From the NCBI RefSeq assembly GCF_018860245.1, contig NZ_JAHKPD010000025.1, positions 62,001 to 126,000 of the forward strand: a DNA stretch of 64,000 bases, given 5' to 3'. The stretch comes from Pseudotamlana agarivorans (GTDB lineage Bacteria > Bacteroidota > Bacteroidia > Flavobacteriales > Flavobacteriaceae). The first letter of the stretch is position 1, and every line of letters starts with the position of its first letter. This document shows, piece by piece, positions 1 to 7,240 of the stretch. The translations under genes were made by a program, and so were the position numbers. A model generated the notes under the pieces. It made no database searches, was not told the DNA's origin, and saw only the letters and a program-made list of their open reading frames with translations.

Positions 1-1018
1 TTGGGCAAGCTTCAACACAAGCAGGATTTTTACCAGCTCTTGAACGCTGTACGCAGAACGTACATTTTTCCATCACACCTTTCTTACGCATACGGTTTCC
101 TAAGTAATGCTGATTGTGGTTAACTTCCTTTTCAGGAACCTCAGGTTTACTCCAATTGAAGCGTCGCCCATCATAAGGACAAGCTGCCATACAGTATCTA
201 CAGCCCACACACCAATCGTAATCGATAACCACTAAACCATCATCTTCACGCCAAGTAGCTTGTACCGGACAAACCTCAACACATGGCGGATTATCACAAT
301 GAAAACACTGTGTCCCCATGTAAAAATGACCTTCCGCAGGCACTTCATGGTAATAATTATCATCAGCTTCATTGAAATTAAAGCCTTGACCATCTTTCAT
401 CTCATGAATTCTAATGTATTGCATTTCCGAATCGCGGTCTTGGTTATTCTCCTCAACACAAGCATTCACACAATCCATATAACCTTGACACTTCGAAATA
501 TTAAAAGCATAACCAAACAAGACATCTTCCTCAGCATTTTTTGAAGACATACTTAAATTTTTCCCTGTTCTTAATTCGTAAGAGCGCATTAAACGATCAA
601 CCGTAGCCCCTTTTTCCTCATCAGACATCAATTTGTAGTTCCCCTTAAATTGCTCTTCCCAATCTATCTGTGCCTTCTCTTTGCTTTCATCACCACCTAT
701 CACACTACAAGAGGTACTTACCGCACCGGCACCAATTAACAAACTTGCTGTTAATTTCTTAAACGCCGTACGTCTGTCCATTTTCACATCAAAAACCTGA
801 TCGAAACCATCTTTTTTAGTTTCCTCTCCAATCGATGCCTTTATAGCAGCTTCAGCAAATTCTGCATCAGTCATTTGCGCTACATCTGGTATTTCACCAC
901 TAGAAGGTTGATGAGAACCACAGCCTCCAGAGGTTTTTCCGCAGCCACAAGACCCCTTATCAGGTTCATTATTTCTACCAAAATTTAAAGAAAACCATTT
1001 TTTGTTAGTACCGCTCAT
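1..1018 (-). CDS. 4Fe-4S multi-cluster ferredoxin subunit of a Nap-associated quinol dehydrogenase (partial, runs off window)
   Basis: The 339 visible codons read leftward from ATG at 1018; the C-terminus lies beyond base 1. Cysteine groups for four Fe-S clusters are visible: C177/C183/C187 (incomplete), C238/C241/C246/C250, C270/C273/C276/C280 and C319/C322/C334/C338. In the first group the usual second cysteine is Tyr180 (CQGYMDCVNAC), so that site may hold a 3Fe-4S cluster. An unusual N-terminus has a CGCG...GGCG patch (residues 24-34), then an internal twin-arginine stretch, DRRTAFKKLTASLLIGAGA, at about residue 81. Known relatives (NrfC/PsrB-type subunits) pass electrons from an NrfD-type membrane quinol oxidase. 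Position at the 3' end of the nap operon suggests it feeds the cytochromes and NapA. An nrfD-like gene just outside the window is expected but not seen. Confidence 0.85.
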   Translation of the reverse strand, partial: MSGTNKKWFSLNFGRNNEPDKGSCGCGKTSGGCGSHQPSSGEIPDVAQMTDAEFAEAAIKASIGEETKKDGFDQVFDVKMDRRTAFKKLTASLLIGAGAVSTSCSVIGGDESKEKAQIDWEEQFKGNYKLMSDEEKGATVDRLMRSYELRTGKNLSMSSKNAEEDVLFGYAFNISKCQGYMDCVNACVEENNQDRDSEMQYIRIHEMKDGQGFNFNEADDNYYHEVPAEGHFYMGTQCFHCDNPPCVEVCPVQATWREDDGLVVIDYDWCVGCRYCMAACPYDGRRFNWSKPEVPEKEVNHNQHYLGNRMRKKGVMEKCTFCVQRSRAGKNPACVEACP

Positions 1019-1053
1019 GTCTTAAATATTTTAAAATCTTCGTGTATGTTTTA

Positions 1054-1662
1054 CTATTTTCTTTCTTCTTCTGTAACTGTATTAAATCGTGCTGGCCACC
1101 TAGACTCGAAACCAGGTTTATGCGGATTATGACAATTAACACAAGTCATCGCAGCTCTTGGAGGCGCCCAACCACCAATACGTTTCCCGTGCGCCCCACC
1201 TTTCCAATCTTCAAATTGCTTGGTGTGGCATTGGCTACATAATTGATAACTATTATTAAAATCGATATCCTTGCCTGTCAGACTTTTTAATTCGTTCATA
1301 TTATTTGGGTTATGACAAGTCACGCAATTCATCGTATTTTCGTTAGCATGCACCAATTTCATATCCCAATGCGCCTTTTGCATGCCTTCACTATGCATGT
1401 CACTTAATGATTTGGAATGGCATTCGGTACAAGCATAAGATCGAATGTCTCCTTTTCGCTCGGGAATTAAAAACGTATGACCACCTTCGGTGATTTCAAT
1501 CATTCTTAGATCTTCTAAATATTTTTCAGATGAAATCGACGTCCCTTGATAGTTTTTACCTTCAGCGTTAATTTTTTCAATAACACCATGATACTCGCCT
1601 TCGCCATGTTTACATGAAAAAAAGCAGATTAATATCATAAAGCCATAAACTATTCTATTCAT
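1054..1662 (-). CDS. Tetraheme c-type cytochrome lipoprotein (Nap-associated)
   Basis: This encodes 202 residues with four CxxCH heme motifs at about residues 78, 113, 142 and 174. A short hydrophobic leader ends in a lipobox-like FFSC (Cys17), so it is probably an exported lipoprotein in the periplasm. It lies between the NapB-like cytochrome gene and the Fe-S subunit gene and is likely a wire between quinol-oxidising subunits and NapA. It is not NapC: there is no clear N-terminal membrane anchor and no NapC-type sequence. The ATG at 1662 starts 7 bases after the upstream stop. An alternative ATG at 1683 would overlap the upstream gene by 14 bases and add a charged, cysteine-containing stretch before the signal, so I prefer 1662. 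The heme content is certain; the exact partner is inferred. Confidence 0.85.
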   Translation of the reverse strand: MNRIVYGFMILICFFSCKHGEGEYHGVIEKINAEGKNYQGTSISSEKYLEDLRMIEITEGGHTFLIPERKGDIRSYACTECHSKSLSDMHSEGMQKAHWDMKLVHANENTMNCVTCHNPNNMNELKSLTGKDIDFNNSYQLCSQCHTKQFEDWKGGAHGKRIGGWAPPRAAMTCVNCHNPHKPGFESRWPARFNTVTEEERK

Positions 1663-1669
1663 AATATAT

Positions 1670-2368
1670 CTATTGCACTTCATTGGTATGCATTCTTTTA
1701 AAAGTTCCTATATCTGTCATTTCCTTATTATTAGGCACATGACACTGACGGCAATTAATACGTTCGGGATGTGTTACTCTAATTTCCTTTGGAGCAGCAG
1801 GCCCCGCATGACAAGACAAGCAATTTTCATGTAATTGTATTTGATGTGGTATAATGGGCGGACTCGTTAAAAGGGCATTGTTTACACCGGCTTTTGGCGC
1901 TTTCATCTTTTCAAAATTGTTCGCCACAAATAACTTATCGGTTTGTTCTGGTACGTGACATTGCCTACAATTTACCAACTCGGGATGAGGCGTTACTGGA
2001 GCATAAGCACCAAACTTATCTACAAAACCACCATTTTGATGACATTTTAAACACACATTCTCCCCCATACTACGCTCGTTAGCCACAGGGTGTGGAATAC
2101 TTGGAGGTGCGCCATGAAACGCTCTATTCTCATAGTAGGTTTCTAAAGATCTTTGATGGGCTTCATCAATTGGCATGTTGGCGTAATCCAAAGCATATTC
2201 AGCACGTGTAAAAACACCAGACTCCGACGGAATTGCAGAAATATGATTATCACTTTCAAGTGGAATATAGGCTTCCTCAAGCCCTTCTTGATAACTATAA
2301 CCCCAAATAAAAATGAAGGCTACAAAAAGCACTACAAAAAACGATATGATACCCATTCTCTTTTTCAT
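1670..2368 (-). CDS. napB: NapB-like nitrate reductase cytochrome c subunit, tetraheme (duplicated NapB module)
   Basis: The 232-residue protein has an N-terminal hydrophobic segment (about residues 6-23) that is a signal anchor or signal peptide. Four CxxCH motifs lie at C106, C134, C183 and C206. The C-terminal half (ENCLSCHAGP ... THPERINCRQCHVP) has the arrangement of a NapB diheme core, and the N-terminal half repeats it (ENVCLKCH ... PHPELVNCRQCHVP). Classical NapB is a diheme protein of about 150 residues, so this looks like an internal duplication. It should donate electrons to NapA in the periplasm. Its start is 2 bases after the napA stop, which implies translational coupling. The family call is good; the gene symbol is by homology of the second half and by location. 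Confidence 0.85.
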   Translation of the reverse strand: MKKRMGIISFFVVLFVAFIFIWGYSYQEGLEEAYIPLESDNHISAIPSESGVFTRAEYALDYANMPIDEAHQRSLETYYENRAFHGAPPSIPHPVANERSMGENVCLKCHQNGGFVDKFGAYAPVTPHPELVNCRQCHVPEQTDKLFVANNFEKMKAPKAGVNNALLTSPPIIPHQIQLHENCLSCHAGPAAPKEIRVTHPERINCRQCHVPNNKEMTDIGTFKRMHTNEVQ

Positions 2369-2370
2369 CC

Positions 2371-4698
2371 TTATACTTTTTCAACTTTAACGGCACATTT
2401 TTTATAATCTGGTTCTTTAGATATCGGGCAAAACGCATCTAAAGTCACATCGTTAATTAGCATGTTTTCATCAAAGAAAGGCACGAAAACCTGACCTTTG
2501 GTTGGCAAACCTCTTTCGTTAATCGATGCTGGCAACACACAAGACCCGCGTCTTGATGTCACTTTTATTTTTTCGCCATTTATAATACCTAATTTCACAG
2601 CATCATCTGGATGAAATTCCACATAAGCATGTGGCATGGCTTTATGGAGTACAGGAATTCTTCGCGTCATAGACCCCGTATGCCAATGTTCGATAACACG
2701 CCCTGTATTTAACCAAAAAGGATATTCGGCATCAGGAATCTCCGGAGCAGGCTCGTAAGGTCGCTGCCAAATCACAGCTTTTCCATCAGGTTTTCCATAA
2801 AAATGAAAGTCTTTATCATTCGTACAAGCAGGATCGTATTTTGCATTAAAACGCCATTGTGTAGACTTACCATTTACATAAGGCCAAATAGCGCCAGACT
2901 CCTTTTTAAGAACCTCTAAAGGTGCCATACCATGCTTTGCGCCATCATGAAATTGACGGTACTCATTAAAAATTTCTTCTACGTGGTTTTCTCTAGAATA
3001 TGGGAATAATTCACCATAGCCCATACGTTTCGCCACTTCAATAAACATCCAAGCATCGGGCATGGTGTCTCCTGGACCTTCTACCATTTGTTCCCAATAC
3101 TGGGTTCTACGTTCTGAATTTCCGTATAAGCCACCTTTTTCAATATGCCAAGATGCTGGTAAAATAACATCGGCTACATCTGAAGTTGGCGTAGGAAACA
3201 CATCTGAAACCACCACAAAACAAGACTCTTTTTCCATTGCTGGACGGTAACGACTTGTTTTAGGTAGAGAAACTAATGGGTTTGTGGCTTGTGTCCATAT
3301 AAATTTAATATCGCCGCGATCTACAGCTCTAAACATTTCGGTAGCGTGATAAGTTGGTTTAGAAGGAATACGCTCCACGGGAACTTTCCATATTTTAGCG
3401 GCCATTTCACGATCCTTAGCATTCATTACAACGCCATGAGGTAATTTGTGCGTAAAAGTCCCTACTTCCCTAGCCGTACCACAAGCAGATGGCTGACCCG
3501 TTAAAGAAAACGGCCCATTACCTGGTTGTGAAATTTTACCTGTAAGTAAGTGAATGTTATAAACTAAGTTATTCATCCAGGTCCCTCGTGTGTGCTGGTT
3601 CATACCCATACACCAATAAGAAACAACCTTCGTATTAGGATTTCCATAAATTTCTGCGAGGTATTTAATATCCTTTACAGATACTTTGGAGTATTTAGAG
3701 ACCTTTTCTGGCGTGTAATCTTCTAAGAATTCTTTATAAGATTCAAAATCTATTTTAGTAGGTTTATCAGCGAAAGCGTAATTATCTTCCAAACCATAAC
3801 CCATTTCTGTGAGACCTTTACTGAAATTTATATGGTTTTCTACAAAAGAATTATTAACCCAGCCATTATTAATAATTTCGTAGCAAATAGCATTGGCTAC
3901 CGCTAAATCTGTTTGAGGTTCAAACAAAATAGACTTATCAGAAGCCATACTAGAACGCGTTGTTCTAGTTGCAAAATCTATAATTTTAGCCCCTCTTCTA
4001 TTCTTCTGCTCTAACATTCTTGAGAATAAAACAGGGTGCATTTCAGCCATATTATTTCCCCAAGTGATAAAATAATCGGCATGATCTATATCTTCGTAGC
4101 AGCCCATTGGCTCATCGGCACCAAAACTGGTTAAAAATCCAGTCACAGCACTGGCCATACACAAACGCGCATTACAATCTAGGTTATTCGTTCCAATAGC
4201 CCCTTTCATTAATTTTGAAGCCACATAACCTTCAGGAATCGTAGATTGCCCAGAGGTATACATCGCTACCGAATCTTTACCATGCGTATCCATAGTTTCC
4301 TTCATCTTGTTAGCAACGATATCTAAAGCCTCATGTATTGGCGTTTGAACATATTTACCGTTTTTCTTAACTAGGGCGTGTGTTAAACGGTCTTCTGCTT
4401 GAATACACATAATTTGGTGATAGCCTTTAACACAAAGCAATCCTTTATTGACTGAAGAATTAGGATCTCCTTTCACCGCAACTGCTTTCCCTTTATCAAC
4501 ACCTATTAATACTCCACAACCTACACCACAAAAACGACAAGGTCCTTTTTTCCAATCTAAATCACCACCGTTAGGCAGATCTTTTTCTTGGTCTTCTGCA
4601 AATAATATTCCTGGAAACATGGTTGCTGCAGCTGTCATTGCAGACATGATTGCCATTTTTTTAATAAAACTACGTCTGTTCGTTAACGAGGTATACAT
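2371..4698 (-). CDS. napA: Periplasmic nitrate reductase catalytic subunit NapA
   Basis: The 775-residue molybdoenzyme reduces nitrate to nitrite in the periplasm using a bis-MGD molybdenum centre and one 4Fe-4S cluster. A Tat signal with twin arginines (NRRSFIKK, residues 7-14) is followed by a hydrophobic stretch. The cluster ligands are C54, C57, C61 and C89, and Cys180 in NARLCM is the expected Mo ligand that separates Nap-type from Nar-type enzymes. Length is a little below the roughly 830 residues of proteobacterial NapA. The downstream tetraheme cytochromes and upstream napD support nitrate reductase over the related assimilatory enzymes. It lies 2 bases from both napD and the napB-like gene, forming one operon. 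The cofactor genes start just across the divergent promoter region. Confidence 0.95.
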   Translation of the reverse strand: MYTSLTNRRSFIKKMAIMSAMTAAATMFPGILFAEDQEKDLPNGGDLDWKKGPCRFCGVGCGVLIGVDKGKAVAVKGDPNSSVNKGLLCVKGYHQIMCIQAEDRLTHALVKKNGKYVQTPIHEALDIVANKMKETMDTHGKDSVAMYTSGQSTIPEGYVASKLMKGAIGTNNLDCNARLCMASAVTGFLTSFGADEPMGCYEDIDHADYFITWGNNMAEMHPVLFSRMLEQKNRRGAKIIDFATRTTRSSMASDKSILFEPQTDLAVANAICYEIINNGWVNNSFVENHINFSKGLTEMGYGLEDNYAFADKPTKIDFESYKEFLEDYTPEKVSKYSKVSVKDIKYLAEIYGNPNTKVVSYWCMGMNQHTRGTWMNNLVYNIHLLTGKISQPGNGPFSLTGQPSACGTAREVGTFTHKLPHGVVMNAKDREMAAKIWKVPVERIPSKPTYHATEMFRAVDRGDIKFIWTQATNPLVSLPKTSRYRPAMEKESCFVVVSDVFPTPTSDVADVILPASWHIEKGGLYGNSERRTQYWEQMVEGPGDTMPDAWMFIEVAKRMGYGELFPYSRENHVEEIFNEYRQFHDGAKHGMAPLEVLKKESGAIWPYVNGKSTQWRFNAKYDPACTNDKDFHFYGKPDGKAVIWQRPYEPAPEIPDAEYPFWLNTGRVIEHWHTGSMTRRIPVLHKAMPHAYVEFHPDDAVKLGIINGEKIKVTSRRGSCVLPASINERGLPTKGQVFVPFFDENMLINDVTLDAFCPISKEPDYKKCAVKVEKV

Positions 4699-4700
4699 AC

Positions 4701-4940
4701 TTAATTGCTTTTAGGTGTATCAAATCCAGAAACCATTGCCAACAGTTTTAAACTAGCAATAGATTCTATCTGTTCTTTTAAATTTTTATCTTCGGAAATA
4801 TCGTTGGTATCGGTAACCACTATAAGTAAATCTTCATTCTCTGCAGGAATAACTTCACAATGATTTAAATTAGTTAAAGCAGTAAGTAACTCAGCTTTTT
4901 TACCGTCTTGCGGATGTGCTAAATAGCTTTTAATTGGCAT
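4701..4940 (-). CDS. napD: NapD, chaperone for NapA Tat export
   Basis: The 79-residue cytoplasmic protein is the first gene of the nap operon, 2 bases before napA. Known NapD binds the NapA Tat signal and holds back export until the molybdenum cofactor is inserted. The sequence opens with MPIKSYLAHP and alternates short beta-strand and helical stretches of ferredoxin-like length, ending in LKLLAMVSGFDTP. The fit rests on size, position and the N-terminal strand; there are no catalytic residues to check. The 136-base region upstream is shared with divergently transcribed moeA. Confidence 0.82.
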   Translation of the reverse strand: MPIKSYLAHPQDGKKAELLTALTNLNHCEVIPAENEDLLIVVTDTNDISEDKNLKEQIESIASLKLLAMVSGFDTPKSN

Positions 4941-4965
4941 ATTATTAAATTGTTGTTAAGTTCTT

Positions 4966-4973
4966 TAAAGATA
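4966..4973 (-). promoter_or_regulatory. Weak candidate -7 element for the nap operon
   Basis: Read leftward the sequence is TATCTTTA, seven of eight bases of the Bacteroidetes -7 motif TAnnTTTG, 26 bases before the napD start. No clear -33 partner was seen, so this may need activation from the FNR-like dyad about 40 bases upstream. Confidence 0.35.
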
Positions 4974-5006
4974 TGATAAAATTATGTTAAATAAAAAATG
5001 AATAAA

Positions 5007-5020
5007 CTGACATTTATCAA
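5007..5020. promoter_or_regulatory. FNR/CRP-family operator between napD and moeA
   Basis: The sequence CTGACATTTATCAA has a perfect right half-site (ATCAA) and a three-of-five left half-site (CTGAC against TTGAT) with the 4-base spacing of an FNR box. The TGA-N6-TCA core also fits CRP-family proteins. Its centre is about 44 bases upstream of the predicted moeA transcription start and 73 bases from the napD start. This fits oxygen- or nitric-oxide-responsive control of nitrate respiration and cofactor synthesis. It is inferred from sequence pattern only. Confidence 0.5.
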
Positions 5021-5043
5021 GTTTTAAAATAAAATGAATTCGC

Positions 5044-5051
5044 TATATTTG
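5044..5051 (+). promoter_or_regulatory. moeA promoter -7 element (TATATTTG)
   Basis: This is an exact match to the Bacteroidetes primary-sigma -7 consensus TAnnTTTG, 25 bases before the moeA ATG. A T-rich stretch at 5022-5025, where the -33 element should lie, directly follows the FNR-like dyad. Confidence 0.7.
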
Positions 5052-5076
5052 CACGGATATAACGAATCCGAACCAC

Positions 5077-6255
5077 ATGATTTCTATTTCCGAAGCGATT
5101 TCTGCAGTAAAAAACCAAAGAAAACCACTTACCGTAAAATGCATAAAACCCGTTGAAAAAGCTGGTGGTTATTTACTTTTTGAAGACATAAAATCACCTA
5201 TAAACATGCCGCCGTTTAGACAATCGGCCATGGATGGTTATGCCTTAAATCTTCACGATAAAATATCTTATAAATTAATAGGAGAAATTAAAGCAGGTGA
5301 TGCCGTTCGTCTAAAATTAAATCCAGGAGAGGCCGTTCGTATATTTACAGGCGCTGCGGTACCAGATTCAGCGAATGCGGTGATGATGCAAGAAAAGGTA
5401 CAAAATCATGGTGAAACCATAGATATCCAACATCAAATTGATTTAGAACTCAATATTCGTCCGTTAGGCGAACAAGTAAAAACCGGTGATATTGCCTTAA
5501 AAAAAGGCACGAAACTCACTCCTGCGGCTATTGGTTACCTCCTATCTTTAGGAATCACTGAAGTTTCAGTTTACAAAAAACCAAACATTGCACTAGTTAC
5601 AACAGGCAACGAACTTGTAGAACCCGGACTAGCACTCACGCATGGAAAAATTTACGAAAGTAATTCCAGAATGCTTTTAAGTGCCCTCTATAATTTAAAG
5701 TTTTACGACATCACATTATATAAAGTGGAAGATGATTATGCCCAAACAGTTTCGGCATTAAATTCAGCTATAAACGACAATGATTTGATCTTAATAACAG
5801 GCGGTATTTCGGTTGGAGATTACGATTTTGTTGGAAAAGCTCTAAGCGAATTACATGTTGAAGAACTTTTTTACAAAGTGAAACAAAAGCCTGGAAAACC
5901 TTTATTCTACGGAAAAAAAGAAGATACACAAATTTTTGCCCTTCCGGGGAATCCTGCAGCGGCACTCAGCTGCTTCTATGTGTATGTGTACATTGCTTTG
6001 CAAAACTTGATGGGTCGCAACGACACAGAGCTTCCAAGGGCTCAAGCAACATCTACTTCGGTGTTTAAAAAGCGTGGCGACCGTCCGCAATTTTTAAAAG
6101 CTATATATCAAAATGAGACCGTTGAAATTTTAGAAGGTCAAAATTCATCTATGCTACAAACATTTGCGCTTTCAAACGCATTGGTACACATGCCTGGTGA
6201 AGTTTCTGAAATCAACGAAGGAGATACTGTTGAAGTCATCATACTTCCGCAATAA
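5077..6255 (+). CDS. moeA: Molybdopterin molybdenumtransferase MoeA
   Basis: The 392-residue cytoplasmic enzyme inserts molybdate into adenylylated molybdopterin. The early MoeA signature PPFRQSAMDGYA (residues 45-56), the substrate-site segment TGGISVGDYDFV and the loop LPGNPAAALSCF (about residue 289) are all present in order. Length matches the family (about 400 residues). It heads the rightward cofactor gene series, behind a good -7 promoter and facing napA across a shared regulatory region, so the nitrate reductase and its cofactor are probably induced together. The ModE-like gene starts 10 bases after its stop. Confidence 0.95.
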   Translation: MISISEAISAVKNQRKPLTVKCIKPVEKAGGYLLFEDIKSPINMPPFRQSAMDGYALNLHDKISYKLIGEIKAGDAVRLKLNPGEAVRIFTGAAVPDSANAVMMQEKVQNHGETIDIQHQIDLELNIRPLGEQVKTGDIALKKGTKLTPAAIGYLLSLGITEVSVYKKPNIALVTTGNELVEPGLALTHGKIYESNSRMLLSALYNLKFYDITLYKVEDDYAQTVSALNSAINDNDLILITGGISVGDYDFVGKALSELHVEELFYKVKQKPGKPLFYGKKEDTQIFALPGNPAAALSCFYVYVYIALQNLMGRNDTELPRAQATSTSVFKKRGDRPQFLKAIYQNETVEILEGQNSSMLQTFALSNALVHMPGEVSEINEGDTVEVIILPQ

Positions 6256-6265
6256 AAAACAAACT

Positions 6266-6604
6266 ATGGGATACAAAATTAAAAGTCGCATTTGGATTGA
6301 ATCCGATAACCATGTTATTCTTGGCGAAGGTCGTGTGCATTTACTAAAAGCCATTCATGAAACCGGTTCGCTCTCAAAAGGCGCAAAATCTTTAAATATT
6401 TCATACAAAAAAGCCTGGGGTTTATTGGATTCTGTAAACAAATCGGCCAAAAAACCCGTAACCATAAATTCTGTTGGCGGCAAAGGCGGCGGCGGCGTGC
6501 AACTTACAGATTACGGCAAATCATTAATTAAAACCTTTGACGAGATAAATAAAAACTGCTGGAAGTTTTTGGATGATCAGGTTGCTAAGTTTGAAACCTT
6601 GTAA
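6266..6604 (+). CDS. ModE-like winged-helix regulator, DNA-binding domain only
   Basis: The 112-residue protein matches the N-terminal DNA-binding domain of ModE: a glycine-rich turn (LGEGRVHLLKAI), a helix-turn-helix (GSLSKGAKSLNISYKKAWGL, residues 34-53) and a GGKGGGGVQLTDYG wing. It lacks the C-terminal molybdate-binding MOP domains of full ModE (about 260 residues), so any metal sensing must be indirect or absent. I chose ATG 6266, 10 bases after moeA, because the family homology begins there. An in-frame start at 6164 would lie inside moeA. Its place in the cofactor operon suggests local control. Target sites are not identifiable by eye. Confidence 0.85.
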   Translation: MGYKIKSRIWIESDNHVILGEGRVHLLKAIHETGSLSKGAKSLNISYKKAWGLLDSVNKSAKKPVTINSVGGKGGGGVQLTDYGKSLIKTFDEINKNCWKFLDDQVAKFETL

Positions 6605-6610
6605 CAATGA

Positions 6611-6661
6611 AGTGCCTAAAATTATAAATGCCTAAAGTTTAAAGTATTTAAAGTGCCTAAA
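6611..6661 (+). repeat. Left repeat block of the four-helix cassette
   Basis: AGTGCCTAAA occurs at 6611-6620 and 6652-6661, with the variant ATGCCTAAAG at 6628-6637 and an AAAGTATTTAAAG linker between. The reverse complement of this pattern is found at 7159-7230, across the enclosed gene. Confidence 0.75.
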
Positions 6662-6671
6662 ATTAATTTAA

Positions 6672-7028
6672 ATGAATAATAAAGAATTTGCGAAGCAATT
6701 AGAGTATCGAACTAGACAATTTGGAATTTCAATTATCAAATTATCAAGTGTGCTACCTAACTCTATTGAAGCTAAGGTTATAAAAAACCAGATTACAAAA
6801 TCTGGTACTAGCATTGGCGCTAATTATCGTGAAGCAAATCGATCTAGAAGTTCAAGAGATTTTAAAAACAAAATTAAAATTTCAGAAAGTGAAGCTAGTG
6901 AAACGGAATATTGGTTAGAAATTATAAATGATATGAATTGGGTAAAACCACAAGAACTAGATAAAATAATGAAAGAAGCAAAAGAACTTTTAGCGCTTTT
7001 TACTTCAATTTCAAATAAACTTATGTGA
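6672..7028 (+). CDS. Four-helix-bundle protein (S23/IVS-like family)
   Basis: The 118-residue all-helical protein has the hallmarks of the four-helix-bundle family first described from 23S rRNA intervening sequences: SIIKLSSVLPNSIEAKVIKNQ, then TKSGTSIGANYREANRSRS, then EASETEYWLEIINDM. The diversity-generating-retroelement accessory protein Avd has a similar fold, but no reverse transcriptase is nearby. The molecular function of stand-alone members is not established. It has nothing obvious to do with molybdenum cofactor synthesis yet sits inside that operon, in the same direction, bracketed by repeats on both sides. The ATG at 6672 is 67 bases after the ModE-like gene. Confidence 0.85.
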   Translation: MNNKEFAKQLEYRTRQFGISIIKLSSVLPNSIEAKVIKNQITKSGTSIGANYREANRSRSSRDFKNKIKISESEASETEYWLEIINDMNWVKPQELDKIMKEAKELLALFTSISNKLM

Positions 7029-7031
7029 ATT

Positions 7032-7111
7032 AAAGTGAGCTAAAGTTATAAGTATTTAAAGTGCCTAGAATTCAAAGTGAGCTAAAGTTATAAGTATTTA
7101 AAGTGCCTAGA
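7032..7111 (+). repeat. Two perfect 38-base direct repeats (period 42)
   Basis: Copies at 7032-7069 and 7074-7111 are identical, beginning AAAGTGAGCTAAAG and ending AAAGTGCCTAGA, with four bases between them. They begin three bases after the stop of the four-helix gene. They share the AAGTATTTAAAGTGCCTA core with the left block. Confidence 0.9.
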
Positions 7112-7158
7112 GTTATCAGTTCAAAAAATTAGACGATATGAAAAACAACTTTTTAAAA

Positions 7159-7230
7159 GCTTTAAACTTTAAATACTTTAGCGCACTTCTAACTTTAAAC
7201 TTTAGGCACTTTAGCACACTTTAGACACTC
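7159..7230 (-). repeat. Right inverted repeat block of the four-helix cassette
   Basis: It reads CTTTAAACTTTAAATACTTT, then ACTTTAGGCACTTTAGC, which is the reverse complement of the GTGCCTAAAGTTTAAAGTATTT pattern on the left of the gene. It ends 10 bases before the TSUP start codon and so also forms that gene's translation initiation region. Confidence 0.75.
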
Positions 7231-7240
7231 GAATAAAAAA

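Larger units (their letters stand above)
6606..7232 (+). mobile_element. Candidate repeat-bracketed four-helix-bundle cassette
   Basis: A 357-base four-helix-bundle gene is enclosed by low-complexity repeats built from GTGCCTAAA, AAAGTATTTAAAGTGCC and GAGCTAAAGTTATAAG. Left-side units lie at 6611-6620, 6628-6637 and 6652-6661. The right side has two perfect direct copies of a 38-base unit (7032-7069 and 7074-7111), then a segment at 7159-7230 carrying the reverse complement of the left units (CTTTAGGCACTTTAG). The block interrupts the otherwise tight cofactor operon between the ModE-like and TSUP genes. Mobility is inferred; there is no transposase and no target duplication was recognised. 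Confidence 0.4.

Noticed and set aside
6672-7028. Diversity-generating retroelement
   Set aside because: The four-helix protein is Avd-like in fold, but there is no reverse transcriptase, template repeat or variable repeat nearby.
7032-7111. CRISPR array
   Set aside because: The two 38-base repeats are separated by only four bases and there are no spacers or cas genes.
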